From Temnothorax longispinosus (Eukaryota; Arthropoda; Insecta; Hymenoptera; Formicidae): a stretch of 64,000 nucleotides of DNA. Location: contig NC_092361.1 of the NCBI RefSeq assembly GCF_030848805.1, positions 1,550,001-1,614,000 on the forward strand, in the 5' to 3' direction. Position 1 is the stretch's first letter; each line of letters starts with the position of its first letter. The position numbers and the translations under genes were made by a program. The notes beneath the pieces are model-generated. The model was not told where the DNA came from. It saw nothing but the letters and a program-made list of their open reading frames with translations, and searched no databases. Below, piece by piece: positions 38,191-52,323 of the stretch.

Positions 38191-39294
38191 ATAAGGTACA
38201 AAACTATTAACTTCTCGTCACAGTGATCCACTCGTTTCTATTCGTACCCTCCTCACGATAAACCGCAATTTAATTCGCGATTATACCTTTACAACTAAAT
38301 CTGTATAATCCTACAAGCGACTATCGTTGTCAATTAATATACTTACTACTGTAAAGCTATTAAACCGACCACGATAGTCTTTTAAAAACGGAGATTATGA
38401 CAATAGTGTTTTAAGTGAACATTTCTCGGTATATATCCTCTGCATTCCATGAAAAATGTGGCAGTTCGATTTTCTGAATAATTAATTTTCTGAAACCCCT
38501 CATTCATACATGAAATTCTTCAATATTGTTGCATAAAAATAATATTACTTTATATAACAATGACACGAGTGATACGATGTGTTACACATTCCGCGAAAAA
38601 CAATCTTCTCATGTAACAATAAAAATTTTATGATACTGATTATTTAGAATTTGATGACATATATATAAATCATAAATTATAAGTCATAAGAGATAAAATA
38701 TTGTTTTGTGCATTTCGAAAATGCAGGACAGGTAATATTTATTTTTAATCTAAAAAATCTGCGGTTTCAAAATCGTAAATTTTTAACCGTTAAACTTTGT
38801 CAACAGGCTGCAAGATATTCCGTATCATTTAAAATTATTAATATATAAATAATATAAATAGAGGCAAACAGAATGCATTAACCTTTTCATTATTTCTCCA
38901 CTTAAATCACCATATATAAAATGCGACGATTTAAGTATCCTACACGCTAATTATGCATGCATTGTATCCTCGACGACTTAGCTGTTCGATATAACTCCGT
39001 TATCGTACAAGAAGATACGTATAATAAATGGATCGCTTCCGTTTGTATAAAAGGCTTGAAAATTCAACCGTTGAATAGTCAGATGTGTTTCAGTTTGCGC
39101 AAATGTCCGGTCGCCTCTGCGTTTTGGTTTACGTTGTCTTTTTTACGGCGCGTTGAACGTTCCCCAGCGTGGAACGTTCCGCAGCCGTAATACATCGGCT
39201 AGATTAGCGGGTTAGAGACTGCGGTGCGATTCAAGTGAAATGGTAGTGACCGTCTCATTGCGATCGCATCGTCTCTTTCCTCGGCTGTACCCGT

Positions 39295-41412
39295 TTAGTC
39301 GCTTTTCCCTTTTCCGTTCGGTATCTTGTGGCTGCTCACTTTCTCCACGGCACCGTTCGCTTTGGTCGAGTTCTGAATCGACGGCGGCGCTGCGCCGTCG
39401 TTTTCCTTCTTGGAAGCATAAGCATTATTGTAGAAGTCCGAAAACAGGAAATAGAAGAACATCGCGTTCGGCAGCACCAGAACGACCGACCATTTCGGAT
39501 AGTCGCAATCGTAGAACAACAATAGGCAGCTGTGTATAAAGGCGATACAGAATTGGGTCTGTTGAACAAAGATAGAAACAATCAGTTAATTGTGTATTAA
39601 ATAATTTGTTAAGATAAAATGATCGGTGCAAATTGTAAAAGAAAATGGCAGTCTTTTGGAAACCAGATTCATCGATTAAATGTCGATTTATTTGCTTCGT
39701 ACCATTTGTAGGTTGGTAATGTATTTCTTCCACCAGAGATACCGTTTATGCTGATGGTGAGGTAGCAATGCTGCCAGTAGATAATAAGTGTACATGATGA
39801 TGTGCACGAAGCTATTTATAATTCCTGTAAAGAAAACATATGTTGAATCCACATATGTGATCTCGATCCGATTGAAGCCGGCGGCGAACATGTACAAGTA
39901 ACATTACCAGAAAAGAAGAAATTCGATGCATTATATTACTTATTTATTTTAACGTACCTACAAAGACGCCATGGCCACCAGGATAATACTTTGTAGCGCC
40001 CCACGATATCATTGGCATCACGGTATGATGGTACATGTGAAGAAATGTGATTTGCTTCTCCTTCTTGCGCAATACGAAGAACACCGTGTCGAGGAGCTCT
40101 GTGAGTTTCGCCAGAAAATAAATGTAAACGTCTCTTGCGACCTAAAACAAATATCGCGCAAGCGGATGAAGATATAATTAGCAGACATTCCATTCCGTTC
40201 TCTCTTTCTGTCGCGCTAGAAAAATTTAATTACAATATTCGCATTGTCTCGAACGAATGAAAATATTTTACATTCAAGCCGGGATGATAATAAAGTAACA
40301 TATGTATATAACGTTCTTTCAAGTTATGAATGAAACAAATGTCGAGGGTAAATTGTTAGCTAATTGAGAACTCGGTGAAAACTTAGAGATACATTTAATG
40401 TGCAAGAGAGTATTTACATACTCTTAGAGCATACGGCGCGTACGAAAAATCCACCGGTTCGCATGTCAAGCTGTAATTATGGAGGAATATGGCTTCCATG
40501 CCTTCCTTAAATAGCCATGTGCTGAGAAGAATCTGCAAAAAGTTATAAACGACTAGAGTGTTTTTTAGTTGGAACGGCTTTCGATGTTCCATGTTTCTCG
40601 GACCCCATGACAATACGAAATAGAGGTAGCCGATCAAAAGGCTAAGGCCGGGCACAGGTGACGATATAAGAAACCAGTCCCTAGTTCGAGGATCTGAAAA
40701 AAATTTATATGCAATAAAATACTTATGAAAATTGAACGCCTGTCTTTTTTATTTGAATTCCGTGCTCGGTTTTATTAATGCAAATTAATATAAAGACAAT
40801 ATGTAGATTATTTGAATGAAAACTAGCTAAATAAATTTTTAAATTAAATTATTTAAAACAATGAGACAAAACAAAGGCAATTTGATGTAAGGCTTATGTT
40901 TTCAAGCAAATTTTTATTATAAATTCTATTTTCTAATTATTATGAAATAATTATAATGTACATTAACATACAAAAGGTACACTGTTTATTGTCTCCTGAT
41001 TTTTAAAAATAGATTTCCATATAATATAGATTCTATTGTAATACTAAATTATATATTTATAATTAGCTATGCTGGTGGTACAAAATTAATAAGTGGAAGT
41101 ACATTACATACAACAAAGTTATATATTATCGTCGAAAGTTATGGAAATTAAAGGCTAATAAAGTAAGAGAAATCATAATTACAGTGTTAATCAAATAAAA
41201 AGAATTATATAAAATCAGAATTCTAATAATAGTCAAACAAGAAGATCAGAATCTTTTTTTAAGTGTAATTTCATCTGTAACATAAGCTTACCTGATAAGT
41301 CGTGGAACAGAAATTGCCAGTATCGCACTACGGAGTTGTTGTAGATGTTAGACATTTTGTCGATCGTTGGCGGCGCGGTGATGTTCATTGGAAAGTCAAC
41401 TGGAAACACCAT
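39295..41412 (-). CDS. Elongase gene 5 (complete, 5 coding exons, 320 aa)
   Basis: ELO-family very-long-chain fatty acid elongase, on the strand opposite genes 1-4. Exons in transcript order: 41412-41292, 40693-40422, 40141-39958, 39824-39703, 39558-39295; all GT-AG, 963 bases, one open frame. The start MVFPVDFPMNITAPP has an in-frame TAA just upstream. Exon 2 begins inside an Asp codon and is 272 bases, the sum of exons 2 and 3 of gene 2 (191+81). Motifs: SPVPGL, GPRNMEHRKPF, FSYAPYAL, ELLDTVFFVLRKK, histidine box HMYHH at residues 166-170, HIIMYTYY, YLWWKKYITNLQM, YDCDYPKW. The longer N-terminus (about 40 residues before the conserved Asp) and a polar tail ending KGKSD (KxKxx ER retrieval) separate it from genes 3 and 4. 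Synonymous sites are more GC-rich than in genes 2-4, and the organisation is closest to the gene 1/gene 2 type. Confidence 0.93.
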
Positions 41413-42683
41413 TTTATGAGTTTATTTATTTTGCAGATATTAAGTTCTCCAGCTGTCATATAATAAAGTGATTAAATTATACTTTTATTCACTCAAAAGT
41501 TGAATATAGAGAAGAATATATGCCAGTAACATCTATTTAAAGAGTCTACACTTTAATTTCCGAGATAAATGCAATAAATATGAAATAATTGACGCATGTA
41601 TGCGGTTTCGAGAGAAGTTTAAAGTCACGTTGTACGTACAAATTACTAACAAAGTTTTATTATAAACCGCATATCTGCGGCGCTTATACATTCGCGCAAA
41701 TAAAAAGGAATTCCAGCTTTTATATCATCGTTAAACTCGCGAGGCCCTAATTGGGTTAACGTGGCATTCCCTTGCGCAAGATGCGCGATTTACCGATTGC
41801 TGAAATCTGCATCCTTTCGATAAATCCGCGCCTGAACCGGTTCGCACGTGTCTAGAACGATTCGATATGGTCAGAACTCAGAACGACAGGCACAACAACC
41901 CATTCATTTTCGCAGCCTCTAATGATAGGTCGCATTGCTACTTGCTCAATGTTACACCGTTAGAAAAATACGTGTAATCATGTATGTTTAACATAATAGA
42001 CATCGTTTTATTTTTTTTTTTTTTTATTATATCGAGAACGACAACGGATTTATTTGACTGTGCATCGACCACTTCGCGTGCGTCAATCAATCTTGGCGTT
42101 ACTTGATAAACGAGTTCCTTTCGGATTTTTTAAAGAGACACTACACAATATTTTTTAAATAAGATATTCACGTGTTTATCTACCGATTAACACATCTTAC
42201 AAATGCGATTGTATCAATTTTTTTTTAAACTCTCTTTAAAAATATACAATTTAATTCATTTACTTTTCTATTTATTTTGTGTACATTATTAACATACGTA
42301 TATTCACACTCTATGTTGCATTACTTTCGTTTTGCCCATGTAATTACTACGAACAAATCCGTAATCGTTTGTTATCGAAAAACTGCAAACGACATGCCAT
42401 TATCCATATACCATTAAAAATGATACGCCGTGATATTTCCCCACGATCGTCATCACGGTACGTGCAACGGTTTAATAATGCACCCCCACGATTAAATCGG
42501 ATTTCCGTCAGTGCCGACACACTTTCGTACTTGCAGCCCGACGTGCGTTCGGCTCCTTCTGATTATTAGTGTTATTAGTACCATTATCCGCCTCGGATAA
42601 CAGAGAACCGCGACCACTGTAAACACGTACGACTTTCCACGCGGCGGAACCAAGTGGAACCACTGCCGGTGCGAGCGACGGCC

Positions 42684-42689
42684 GACTGA
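42684..42689 (-). promoter_or_regulatory. Candidate initiator for a gene 5 leader exon
   Basis: On the minus strand TCAGTC (42689 down to 42684) matches the initiator TCAGTY and lies in a GC-richer tract (about 42480-42840) 1.3 kb upstream of the gene 5 ATG. A leader exon spliced to the ATG exon is plausible because the region just upstream of the ATG is AT-rich and unlike a promoter. No donor/acceptor pair is clear, so this is a weak call. Confidence 0.2.
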
Positions 42690-44419
42690 CTGCACGCCTG
42701 ACTTTTCACTAGAGAGTGAGAGGAGGCCAAAAAAAAAAAGACTGACGTGATTATCGTGGTCATTCGGCGATTAAAGCGATTAGCTACCAACCTGGTAGCT
42801 ACCAACATCTTGATTAAGTACGATTAGGTATAGCTACGATCGATCTCCCCCATTAGAGAAGGCTGTCCCTCAGATATCTGTACGCAATGAATTTTCAGAG
42901 GATGGGGAGACGTCGTCTTAAACTTTTTTTTCAACTCTCCAGCCACGACTTTTTTTCACGGTCTAGTCGCGACTTACGAAAATCGTGAAATCATAAAATT
43001 TTACCTAGCTTGTTTCTGTTTCGCAAAACCAAACATTACATCAATTATATAATGGCTCCCGGGAGATCGGTCGTTCTTACGAAACGTTCTTCACTTTAGG
43101 ACATAGATAATCACTTTCAATCATCGAACTTACATGTCTCGACAATTTAGCTTCACAAACTTATTGTTAGACTTCGCTTCTACCGTCACATTTATCCGAT
43201 TTAATTTTTTACTCTTTCTTTTCCTCTTATCTCCGAGCTTGTCTCATAATCTGTTATAACTGCAATATTAACTGCAAATTATGAACAATTCTCGTAAACA
43301 CTCGCTTTTAAAATCACTTTACGCAGATAATAATTAACGTAGAAAGTAAGTAATTATGTACTATAATTAATCATGTAATAAGTAATAAATAATTATACGG
43401 AACTGAAGCTATGAAAAACGTTACGGTCTCTGTTATTATACTTGTGTTCTACAGTTCTTCTACAAATATGCATTATAAATTTATGTATAACTTACTAACT
43501 AAATTAGAAACGTACAATTTCGCTTTTATCTCATTGAATTATCACATTTCACGCCAAATTCTCCTCGCGCGATCACGTATCAATTTTCTAATTTGACTAC
43601 GAGTTTTATGTTCTGGAATGGTAACGCAAATTGAATAAGCAAAAACATTATCGGAAATATGACGAACGGAATCAAATGGTAACTTTTATAAATAATCAAA
43701 TACGCAAAAAATTGATTACATTTGGCGTGCAAATTGTCAATATAAAAATATATTTATTTTATTCAAGTTACGCAACTCATTTGATGCATATCAAACTATA
43801 CGCTTCTCCCATTACCATTGCAATTACCGTAATTTGAAATGCGGAGATAAACATCTCGAACTGCTGGGTTTGATGCACTTAAATTTATACAACCAACAAT
43901 CATTTTCGCATACACGAAAAGGGCATATATGCCATTGTGCAATGTACATTTTAGATATCCCTCTATTATCGGTATCTCGCATTTACACTTCGTTGATGCA
44001 GGAATCAAATCTCGTCAGGTTTTACATAATAAACCGCTAACGCTGTCCCCCCCCTCCCCACCGCCGTTATCTTTTGTCTTCCAACGATACACGACCTACT
44101 CCGCTGAAACCAACAATTGCTTCAGGACCATGCAAATGACCGCTAATAAATTCACCTTGCGAAACACGCCGTCGCGGCGATTTGTCCTTTTAACGGCAAT
44201 TGCGACGTACCATCCACTCGTTTAGAGTATTCATGTCCGTATTGGTACACGCGTCCATCACACATGTTCCTCGGCACCGCGCGTCGCGTGCATCATACGC
44301 ACGTTCCTATCGCCCATCAAGGGTCCGTAATGGTCCCGACCGCAGTTTCACCTAACTATTGCGACATGTATTTCCTTCGCTTTTCCCGCGTACCGCTTGG
44401 CAGTCGTTCCGATTTATCC

Positions 44420-44441
44420 CTCTCTCTCTCTCTCTCTCTCT
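44420..44441. repeat. (TC)n microsatellite
   Basis: Eleven uninterrupted TC units in a GC-richer patch. Confidence 0.85.
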
Positions 44442-47400
44442 GCCTCGTTCGTTTGTCGCACACTTCGCGACGAATAATACAAATACATTGCTCGTCTTTC
44501 TCCTCGCTTTCTTCTTTAATGTCGCAATTCAATAGTTCTTTTATGATTTGCATAATTGAACGCTATACACGTCCTGAGATTGTGCCTTATTTCAGCATTC
44601 TATCTCTTATTATGCCTATGATGACTGGCAAATTAGAGTTGGGACATAATATATTACGCTATCATCACTGATCTTTATGCAAATTATATTTATTCCGTGT
44701 CGACCGATGAGTCACTCAGAGAAATTAATTGTCTCTCCGAAATTTTATACCAAAATTATTCTACCAAATATAAAAGTTATCCATCAAGAATGTTTAAACT
44801 GTATACTTCTCTTTAACAATTTTGGTTAATTAAAAATAAACGATTGCAAACGATTTTTCTCGCTTCTGTTGATCTTTCCTGAATGATTGATCTTTCTGCA
44901 ATTCTGACCTGATCTTTGTGTAGATGTAATAACCGTTTAAGTTTATCAATAAAAATCGACTTCTATTAGGTGTAATGTACATCACAAGTGTAAATTATAT
45001 CAATGTACACGAATAAATTATAGCAGCAGTATATATCAATGAGCAATTATGCGTTCATGGTCTTATACTAGCGGATCGTGTTGCCAACGTTCATGGTCAT
45101 TGACAACAGGTTGTCTTACATTGAATACAGATATAGGAATGCTCATGAAGCATTACACATAAAATTATTAGGTACAGCATAGTTTAATATAAACTAAATA
45201 TGGTATAAGCTGATTATATACATAAAACTAATGTTACACCAAATGATATCAAAATTCCGCAAAAGAATTTTCAGAATTGCCCGGAAAAAAATCGTCACAA
45301 AGCAGAAGAAATTTAATAACATAAAAAATAAACACAGAAAGTAAAAACTGATTAATTCTTGGATTGATTTCCTGAAAAACTAGAAAACTTTAAGTCACAC
45401 TGGAATTCTCTTGACGTAGAATTATTAAAGTAATTCTATATTTTACTTAAATAATAAAGTAATTTTATGGTAAAAAAATATTAGCTTGCATATTTAATCA
45501 TTCCTTTAATTTAATTCGTCAAATTGTAAATTTAGCGCAACAATGCGATAATTAAATAAATATTGTAACAATAACACGGAATACCGCTAACGCAAAATGT
45601 AAAGAAAACGTGTTGAATAAAGGGGCGAAAATTTCAATTTCACCAACTGGAATTTTCAATCATCCTCCGGACAAGAAATGCACGTTAGAGTTTGCGAATG
45701 TGTGTCACTGGGAGCTTTACCGGCTCCTCTTCCTGTCCGGTGCGTTTCTGTGCCACGTTGATCCGGAGGGCTCGAATACCGGTTATTCGCCAAGTAAGTC
45801 ATGCACCTTTCGCTCATAGAACGCGTTTGCTCTGTCTGCCGCGACGCGAGTTTACTGACCAGCGATGTACTCAGGGACGGTCTGTGGAATCCACTTGCAA
45901 CAGCATGCAGGAAATCGCGCAATATTTCATCTGCCGATAATGATCGCCGCGATTTCGATCTTAATAACTATCAGCTCATTGTATATAGATATCTCCGTGA
46001 AAATAGCACTGTAACAAAGTAAAGAAAGAACTCGTGCGACTTTTTGCATTTTGCCGTATCACACTATTATCGGCTATTTGCTAAGTAACGCTTGACTAAT
46101 TCATAATCGGCCAGGCGCGGAGAAAAAATGCTCCACCTTCCGCTTGACGCACGACTACTAATTCAAATACACGATTATTTCATCTTTATTCCTGCTTAAG
46201 ATATCAAATACTAATTATTCAATCTCAGTCAGTGTAATTAAATTTAACAGTTTAAATCTAACTGGTATTTCTAAATTGCACACCGAATGCTATTGAGAAG
46301 TTAAGAATAAATCTTGAGCCTTTTATTACGCAGAGGCTATTATTAACTTATAAGACAATCTTAAGTTAATCTTAGGATAATCTCAGAATAAAGATGTATC
46401 CCACTCTGTTGTTCTCGCTCTCTCCCACTCACACATCTAAATTCTACATGACCTTTCTGGAGAATTTTCCATGTACTTAAGCTCGTTTACTTTACGCAAA
46501 CTCTTTCGACAGCGTCCCATTGTACCGATCATTTTTAACGTTTTATTAATAGTTCTCTCTCTTTCTCTCTCTACGTACTATAACGTCTTTAGATAGAGGT
46601 GCTTAAACGCGCGATTTCATCGCCACTTGCATAGCAGCACTTCGGCAGTATTGCGTTTATGGCAATATGGCAGTAATGCGTTATGCTGTAATTTCACGGC
46701 CGTAAAGTCGGTCATCATCAATAATTTATCTCGAAAAGATAAATTAGGATCGAAGAATAATCAAATGATTTATCGTTAATTACAGTTCTCATTGTGCAAT
46801 ATCATTTCCAAGGTTTACGAGGCGCTTAAACGAAACGGCATTTCTTCTCGCACTATAATTGGCCTTTAATGATCAGATAAAGGAACACACTTGAAAAAAA
46901 CCGTCTATCGAAAATTATATCGGGAACTTCGACATTGCAATCTAAGAAAAACTCATGCAACGGATAATTGCCGCTGTCATACACGCAAAAGTCATCGATA
47001 CCGACCTTATTTTCGTGACAGCGCGATTACCAAATTACATAGAGATCGCAATCTTTCAGCTGCAGGAGCGGTGAATGGAAAAACGCAATAACGCTCACAC
47101 TCTGCAATTTTATGACGAAGGAAAGACATAAAGAATGGCGTAGTCTACAGTATCGTATATAAAAAAAAAGAAGATAAAACCGGTGAGGACGTTGATCGTA
47201 AAAATGACGAGGAATTGCAAATCAGGCAGAACTTGACACAGTTAGAATAATAAATCTAGAAAAATAATTAATTTATTAATGCAATTGATTTCAGCTGTTA
47301 ACAAAATTAGCGTAATTTATACATTTTAATAAATTTACACAAAAAGAAATATGATTGTTTCTATCAAAGTGAAATAATTTTTAACTAATTTTTTTCCTCT

Positions 47401-50400
47401 GAATGTTTAATTGACTTAAAATAAGATCTAACGTAATTATTTGCGCGTTACAGCTGATATAAGCAATATTAAGTAGCAGTTCCTGGTAAATGGAAAAAGG
47501 ATGGAGAAATTGGTTGCACAACGAAGTCGTATTCGCAAAGTTGCAGCTATATTCACCGTTTTAGTTGTCTTGTTCAAAATCCTACTCGCGCAGTGAGCCG
47601 ATTGTCTGACAATGAAATATTGGATAGTACAGAAATTATTTCATAAAAATAGAGTTTCTATCGAATATTAAATAGTAATAAGGTACATATTTTCTTATAA
47701 ATTTGAGACGGTACAAATTTAAGAATTTTTCAAGGCGTTTTTATTTTACATATAAGTTACAGTTATATAAAAACTAAGTTAACGTTTTATTCGATAAAAG
47801 AGTACTCAATGATAGAATATAGGCTAAACATTATTCTGACTCTTTTAACCCTGTCTAACCTTGTCATGAATAAATTAAAATATATTATGAGAAAGTGATG
47901 CATCGCATACTTGTTCAAGTAGTACTCTTTAAATATGTTGCACATTAAATAATACTCAAAATTACTACTTAAATATCATCATTTAAGAAAACATATTTGC
48001 TTGTAAGTCCAAATTTGCATTTCTGTATTATTTTAAATTTAATTGCTTTATCAGTTTAAATTCAATTTGCATTACTCATTTGCATTACTTTACAAAATTA
48101 CGTGTCATGCAATTTTTTTATAAATTTCCATACGTTACGTTAATAACAGAAATTTATATATTCCTCGTAATATTAAAAGGAAATTTAAAGTATTATTTAT
48201 TAACAATTATACGCGATGTGCCCGATATGGAAAGGGACATTCATGTTATTCGCATTATTCGCGGTAGCCTCTTAGAACTCCGTCAATCCGATTTTTAAAA
48301 TTATTTAAATATCATTCCGGCCGCGTAATCAAGACCTCTTGCTCGGATATGATACGCGTTATTATATATTGATTCTCTTCGGTCTGAATATTTCTAAATT
48401 GCGCAATTTTTACGTTTTATTTTGCAGAATTCGAATTTTCATGTATAACGAACGCTTCGTTTTAATGCGAATACCTGCGCGCGGCTCTCGCGATCTCGCG
48501 ATATCAACCTTGCGACCGCGTACTTTCAGGATCACTTATGCTGTCTTACCAGTTAAGTCGACCAACGTAACAACATGTCATTGATTTCCTGCTACGCTTT
48601 CTTCCCGTCAGCCATTTCACCGTCAATATATATTGTATATGTATATACATATATACAACTATACGAAAGTTCACGTGCAATAGAGCAAATGGGTATTCAC
48701 GACATTCATGCACGCAATCGCGTGCGTGCACGCGTGCGAGGGATAGGCGCATCCGTCTGTGTGCATGGCTAGACATGCCGTTATCGAGGCGATTGTCACT
48801 GACAGTGAAACGAACCTGCGACCTCCTCTATAGGTACATGATCATTCATCATATTCGCTTTAGAATTGCATTGTCGAGGAAAAATAGTTAAATCAGCTGT
48901 ATAAAGTAGCTCAATAGTTGGCAATTCTCATGATTGAAACTTCTGTGAAAAGCAGGAAATGCTTTTTCGCAAATTATGACAATAACAATGGCAGATAACA
49001 TATAATTTTGTATGTATTAAAGATAAATTAACTGGTAGCTGGCGACAATTTTAACCGCGGATAAATTTATTTCTCCGCAAGCAGTCCCGCCGCTATCGGT
49101 AATATTAAACCTGTTAGAAACACAGGCATGCATTCGACCTTTCTTTATTTTGTATCAAGTTCCGAAATTTTTTCAGAATACCATTAATATCACTTGCCGT
49201 TGCTCATTAATTGGTTTCTATACGTAAAGCAACTTCTATCTTTTTGATACACGTACATGAATATTTAACAGATACATTAAATTCTTCTTATTGGTACACG
49301 TTTAGTTATTAATCTGAGCGGCGTCTTTATTATTTTCATCGTTTCCGAGAAGGAAATTTAAAAAGTAATTTTTTAAAATCTCTTCTTCACGCGAGTAATT
49401 ACATAAATAAAAACATAAATACACGTGTTCCTAATATACAAGTTTTCCCCATTAATTCACTTCCTGTTTTTATTCAAGAGAGTTTCCTCGGTCTATTTCT
49501 TCGGTCTAAGAACTCTTTATGAAAGTAAAAGTGACCGCCAAGTGATCGCACATGCCAACTGTTCTACACTATGTAACAATTAGTACAAACATAAGTGTGA
49601 AATGTGAAATTATCCAAATTGATAAAGCAAAGCAGGTTGCATAGCGGGGTTCAACGACAGAACGGTAGTAACGGTAGAGCAAAGGATAAAAAGCAATTGT
49701 CTCTTTAATTCCATCTCGATTATTTGACACGAAGATAACTTGTATTACGCAATAATTAAATTAAATTAAATAAGTTATAGAACTTTATATGAAAGCCAGA
49801 TACAATGGTTTTTCTTGCTCTCAATTCTGTGTTAATTTCAGATAAAAGCGGTATGATATAAATTTTATATAATCTGATATTCACCTGTGCGCGCCGCATT
49901 GTTACGTCGCGGGATAAACGACGTAACAATAATTTGTTTATTCAAAAAAACTCAACTGCTCATTCGTAGGATCTGTATCATTAATGAGAAAGAGAAATGA
50001 CTGTAGCATCGCAATCTGTCTATGATTGTAACGTACTATTACACGTATGATCAGCGCATATTACTTCCGTGAATTATATGCGTTTATCTTAATTTCCAGT
50101 GATCGCACTTTCAACGTGCACGTAACTTATAGAAAAAGAAAAACGCCTGAGCAACGTATCCATCGATAAAAGAATTGATTTATCCGAAAAAAATAGAGAG
50201 TTTGTAAGAGTAATACGTTTCTATATCAGAGCGCAGAGGCACTGGCGTTATGTGAGACATTTTGTTTTCTTTAGTACTTTCACTATGCAGCTGCACAAGA
50301 AGATATTTACATTCCATATCACAAAAACCGCTACATTCAAGTAACTATATAATGTTTTAGTCGATTTCTACGAAGTTGAAGTTGAATCTGAAAAGTTGAT

Positions 50401-52269
50401 AGCAAACACATTAAAAAGCATATTTTAGCTAACTTTCTGTTCACGCCAAATTATTTTTGTAATAAAAAAAATAATAATGAAGTATGAAATTGAATTACAT
50501 ATAATATTATAATAAGTAAAATATTCATGTTTTTTGTTTACCACTCTATTGTTCCTTTCTACTAAACATGGGCACAGTCTTATTAATTAAATTTAATCGT
50601 GTGTTGTACACATTTAAGTCATTAACGATCACATTAATTATGCAAAGGTTATTGACGCAGAATAAACGGAATAACGAGCGTATTGGTTTTCATTTGCCTT
50701 GTTTTTGTATAATTTATTTTTGTCTGCGAGCTTTAACCTTTGTTATAAACGGAAGGATTAATGTCGATGGATGACAGACATTATAACAGTCAATATATTA
50801 AACAAAAGTTTATTTTTCGATTTAGTTTTAATTTTTTAATTATAGTAAGATATGTTGCTTTTTCAATATGTTGCTTTGTAAATTATATATGGTAAAAATA
50901 TATAAATATGTGTGGTAAAAGTTGTAAGAGAGAGAAATTGCTCTCTGATAACGAATTTCCTTTCGTTTTATTATTTCTTTTTTAGAAAGAAAGTTTAATA
51001 CAAATCCTATCAAACAAGTATGTTTTTTTTTTACGTTTGTAATAAACGTTTTCTCTGAATATTTGTTTTCTTTCTCATGTAAACTTGCACATGCGAGTGC
51101 AAAACTTTTCGCGAATGTCAATGCCTACATGCAGATAGTAATCGTAGCATGACACAGAGGAAGTGAAACCACGTAATCGCGAAGCTCGTTAAAATCTATA
51201 TCAAGAACTATTTTTATTTCTCCTCTCTCTTAATGATGCGCAAGTATGTGACGGTGCTCGCAGAAACTGCAGCGCGACGAAGTCAAGAATCTCATGTTAT
51301 ATGAGAAACCCCCGTCACTTTCATTCAGGAAATATTATTAACTCGGAGTAGTGGTTAGCGTGAGCGAGTGGTAACGGTAAAAACTAACGCGCCGATTTTA
51401 CGGGAGTAATACATAAGTCATCAGTCTCGTACATTAATTATTCTGCGAGTCTGCAGCGAGGAAGTAGCGTCCGTAATTTTTCCGTAAGAAATCATGGATC
51501 TGCGGGCCGCTGCGGGCAGAGCTTACCTTTTGAATTTAACTTCGCGAGATCACGTGATAATAGGATTCACTAGTTCATCTCCTAGGATAATTTGCGCAGT
51601 TCACTCGAGCGAACTCACGCAATCCTGAGCGCTCTTCTTCCCTCGTCTTGCAAGCTCGCGCGAGACGCACAAGAAGATTGTGTGATGCGACACGATTCGA
51701 TTTTCGGAATTAGCAGTAATTTCCCGTTTCACGATGTAACAAGAGAATTTCGTTGCAAAAAGAGAGTTTCGTTTAATTCTCAGAAAGGGATTGGAACGTC
51801 ACCGGTCTCTTACACTGGCCGTTACTCGAGAGGGCACGATCGCCGATCCTTTTACGAGACAACTTTCGATCTCGTAATGATCGTTCTCACGTGATCCAAT
51901 GCTCCCAAAGAACTGAACAACCGCGATCGCGATCGTTTGGAGTATGTCCGAAGTGCTTCCCACTTTCGGGATCGGACAAGTGCAAGAAGTGGGATAGTAA
52001 AACATTAGAATATACTGCTGTTGCAATCACACGGCGTTGGTGGGGTCTCCCACGAATCAAGGGGAACCGCATCGGTCCAGGTCTTTCTCTCCTCTCTTCT
52101 CTGCAAGCCAATGACAGCTGCTGTTACGTCACTCAAAAATTAAGAAAGTTGTGCAATGCAACTTGCACGATTATCCCCGGTATGATCTCTCCCGGTTCAC
52201 GCGTGCAACCCTTCATAGCAAAGTTGCGTTGGCATTACACCCTCCTATAGATTAAAGTAATAAACCTGT

Positions 52270-52280
52270 TTCTGTCTCTT

Positions 52281-52322
<42 letters not shown>
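52270..52322. repeat. (TC)n microsatellite
   Basis: Imperfect pyrimidine tract of TC units with a few TTTC interruptions, ending before TCGAGAAATTGAG. Confidence 0.85.

Positions 52323-52323
<1 letters not shown>

Larger units (their letters stand above)
34239..39294. other. Intergenic between gene 4 and gene 5 (convergent 3' ends)
   Basis: Non-coding, with a (TA)n tract (35016-35064), an inverted repeat (35071-35263), a MITE (36926-37063) and two piggyBac-like MITEs (37599-37949, 37985-38190). From about 38950 GC content rises into the 3' region of gene 5; on the minus strand a polyadenylation hexamer is possible at 38738-38743. A 77-codon plus-strand frame at 38957-39190 lies antisense to that 3' region and is not convincing. 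Confidence 0.55.

Noticed and set aside
39240..39539. Plus-strand frames over the last exon of gene 5
   Set aside because: Shadows of the minus-strand elongase exon, whose frame continues through four more exons.
44264..44671. 135-codon plus-strand frame
   Set aside because: It runs through a TC microsatellite, which gives a serine/leucine run, and has no recognisable features.
51891..52250. 119-codon plus-strand frame
   Set aside because: Overlapping frames are open on both strands in the same GC-richer patch, which is typical of composition rather than coding.
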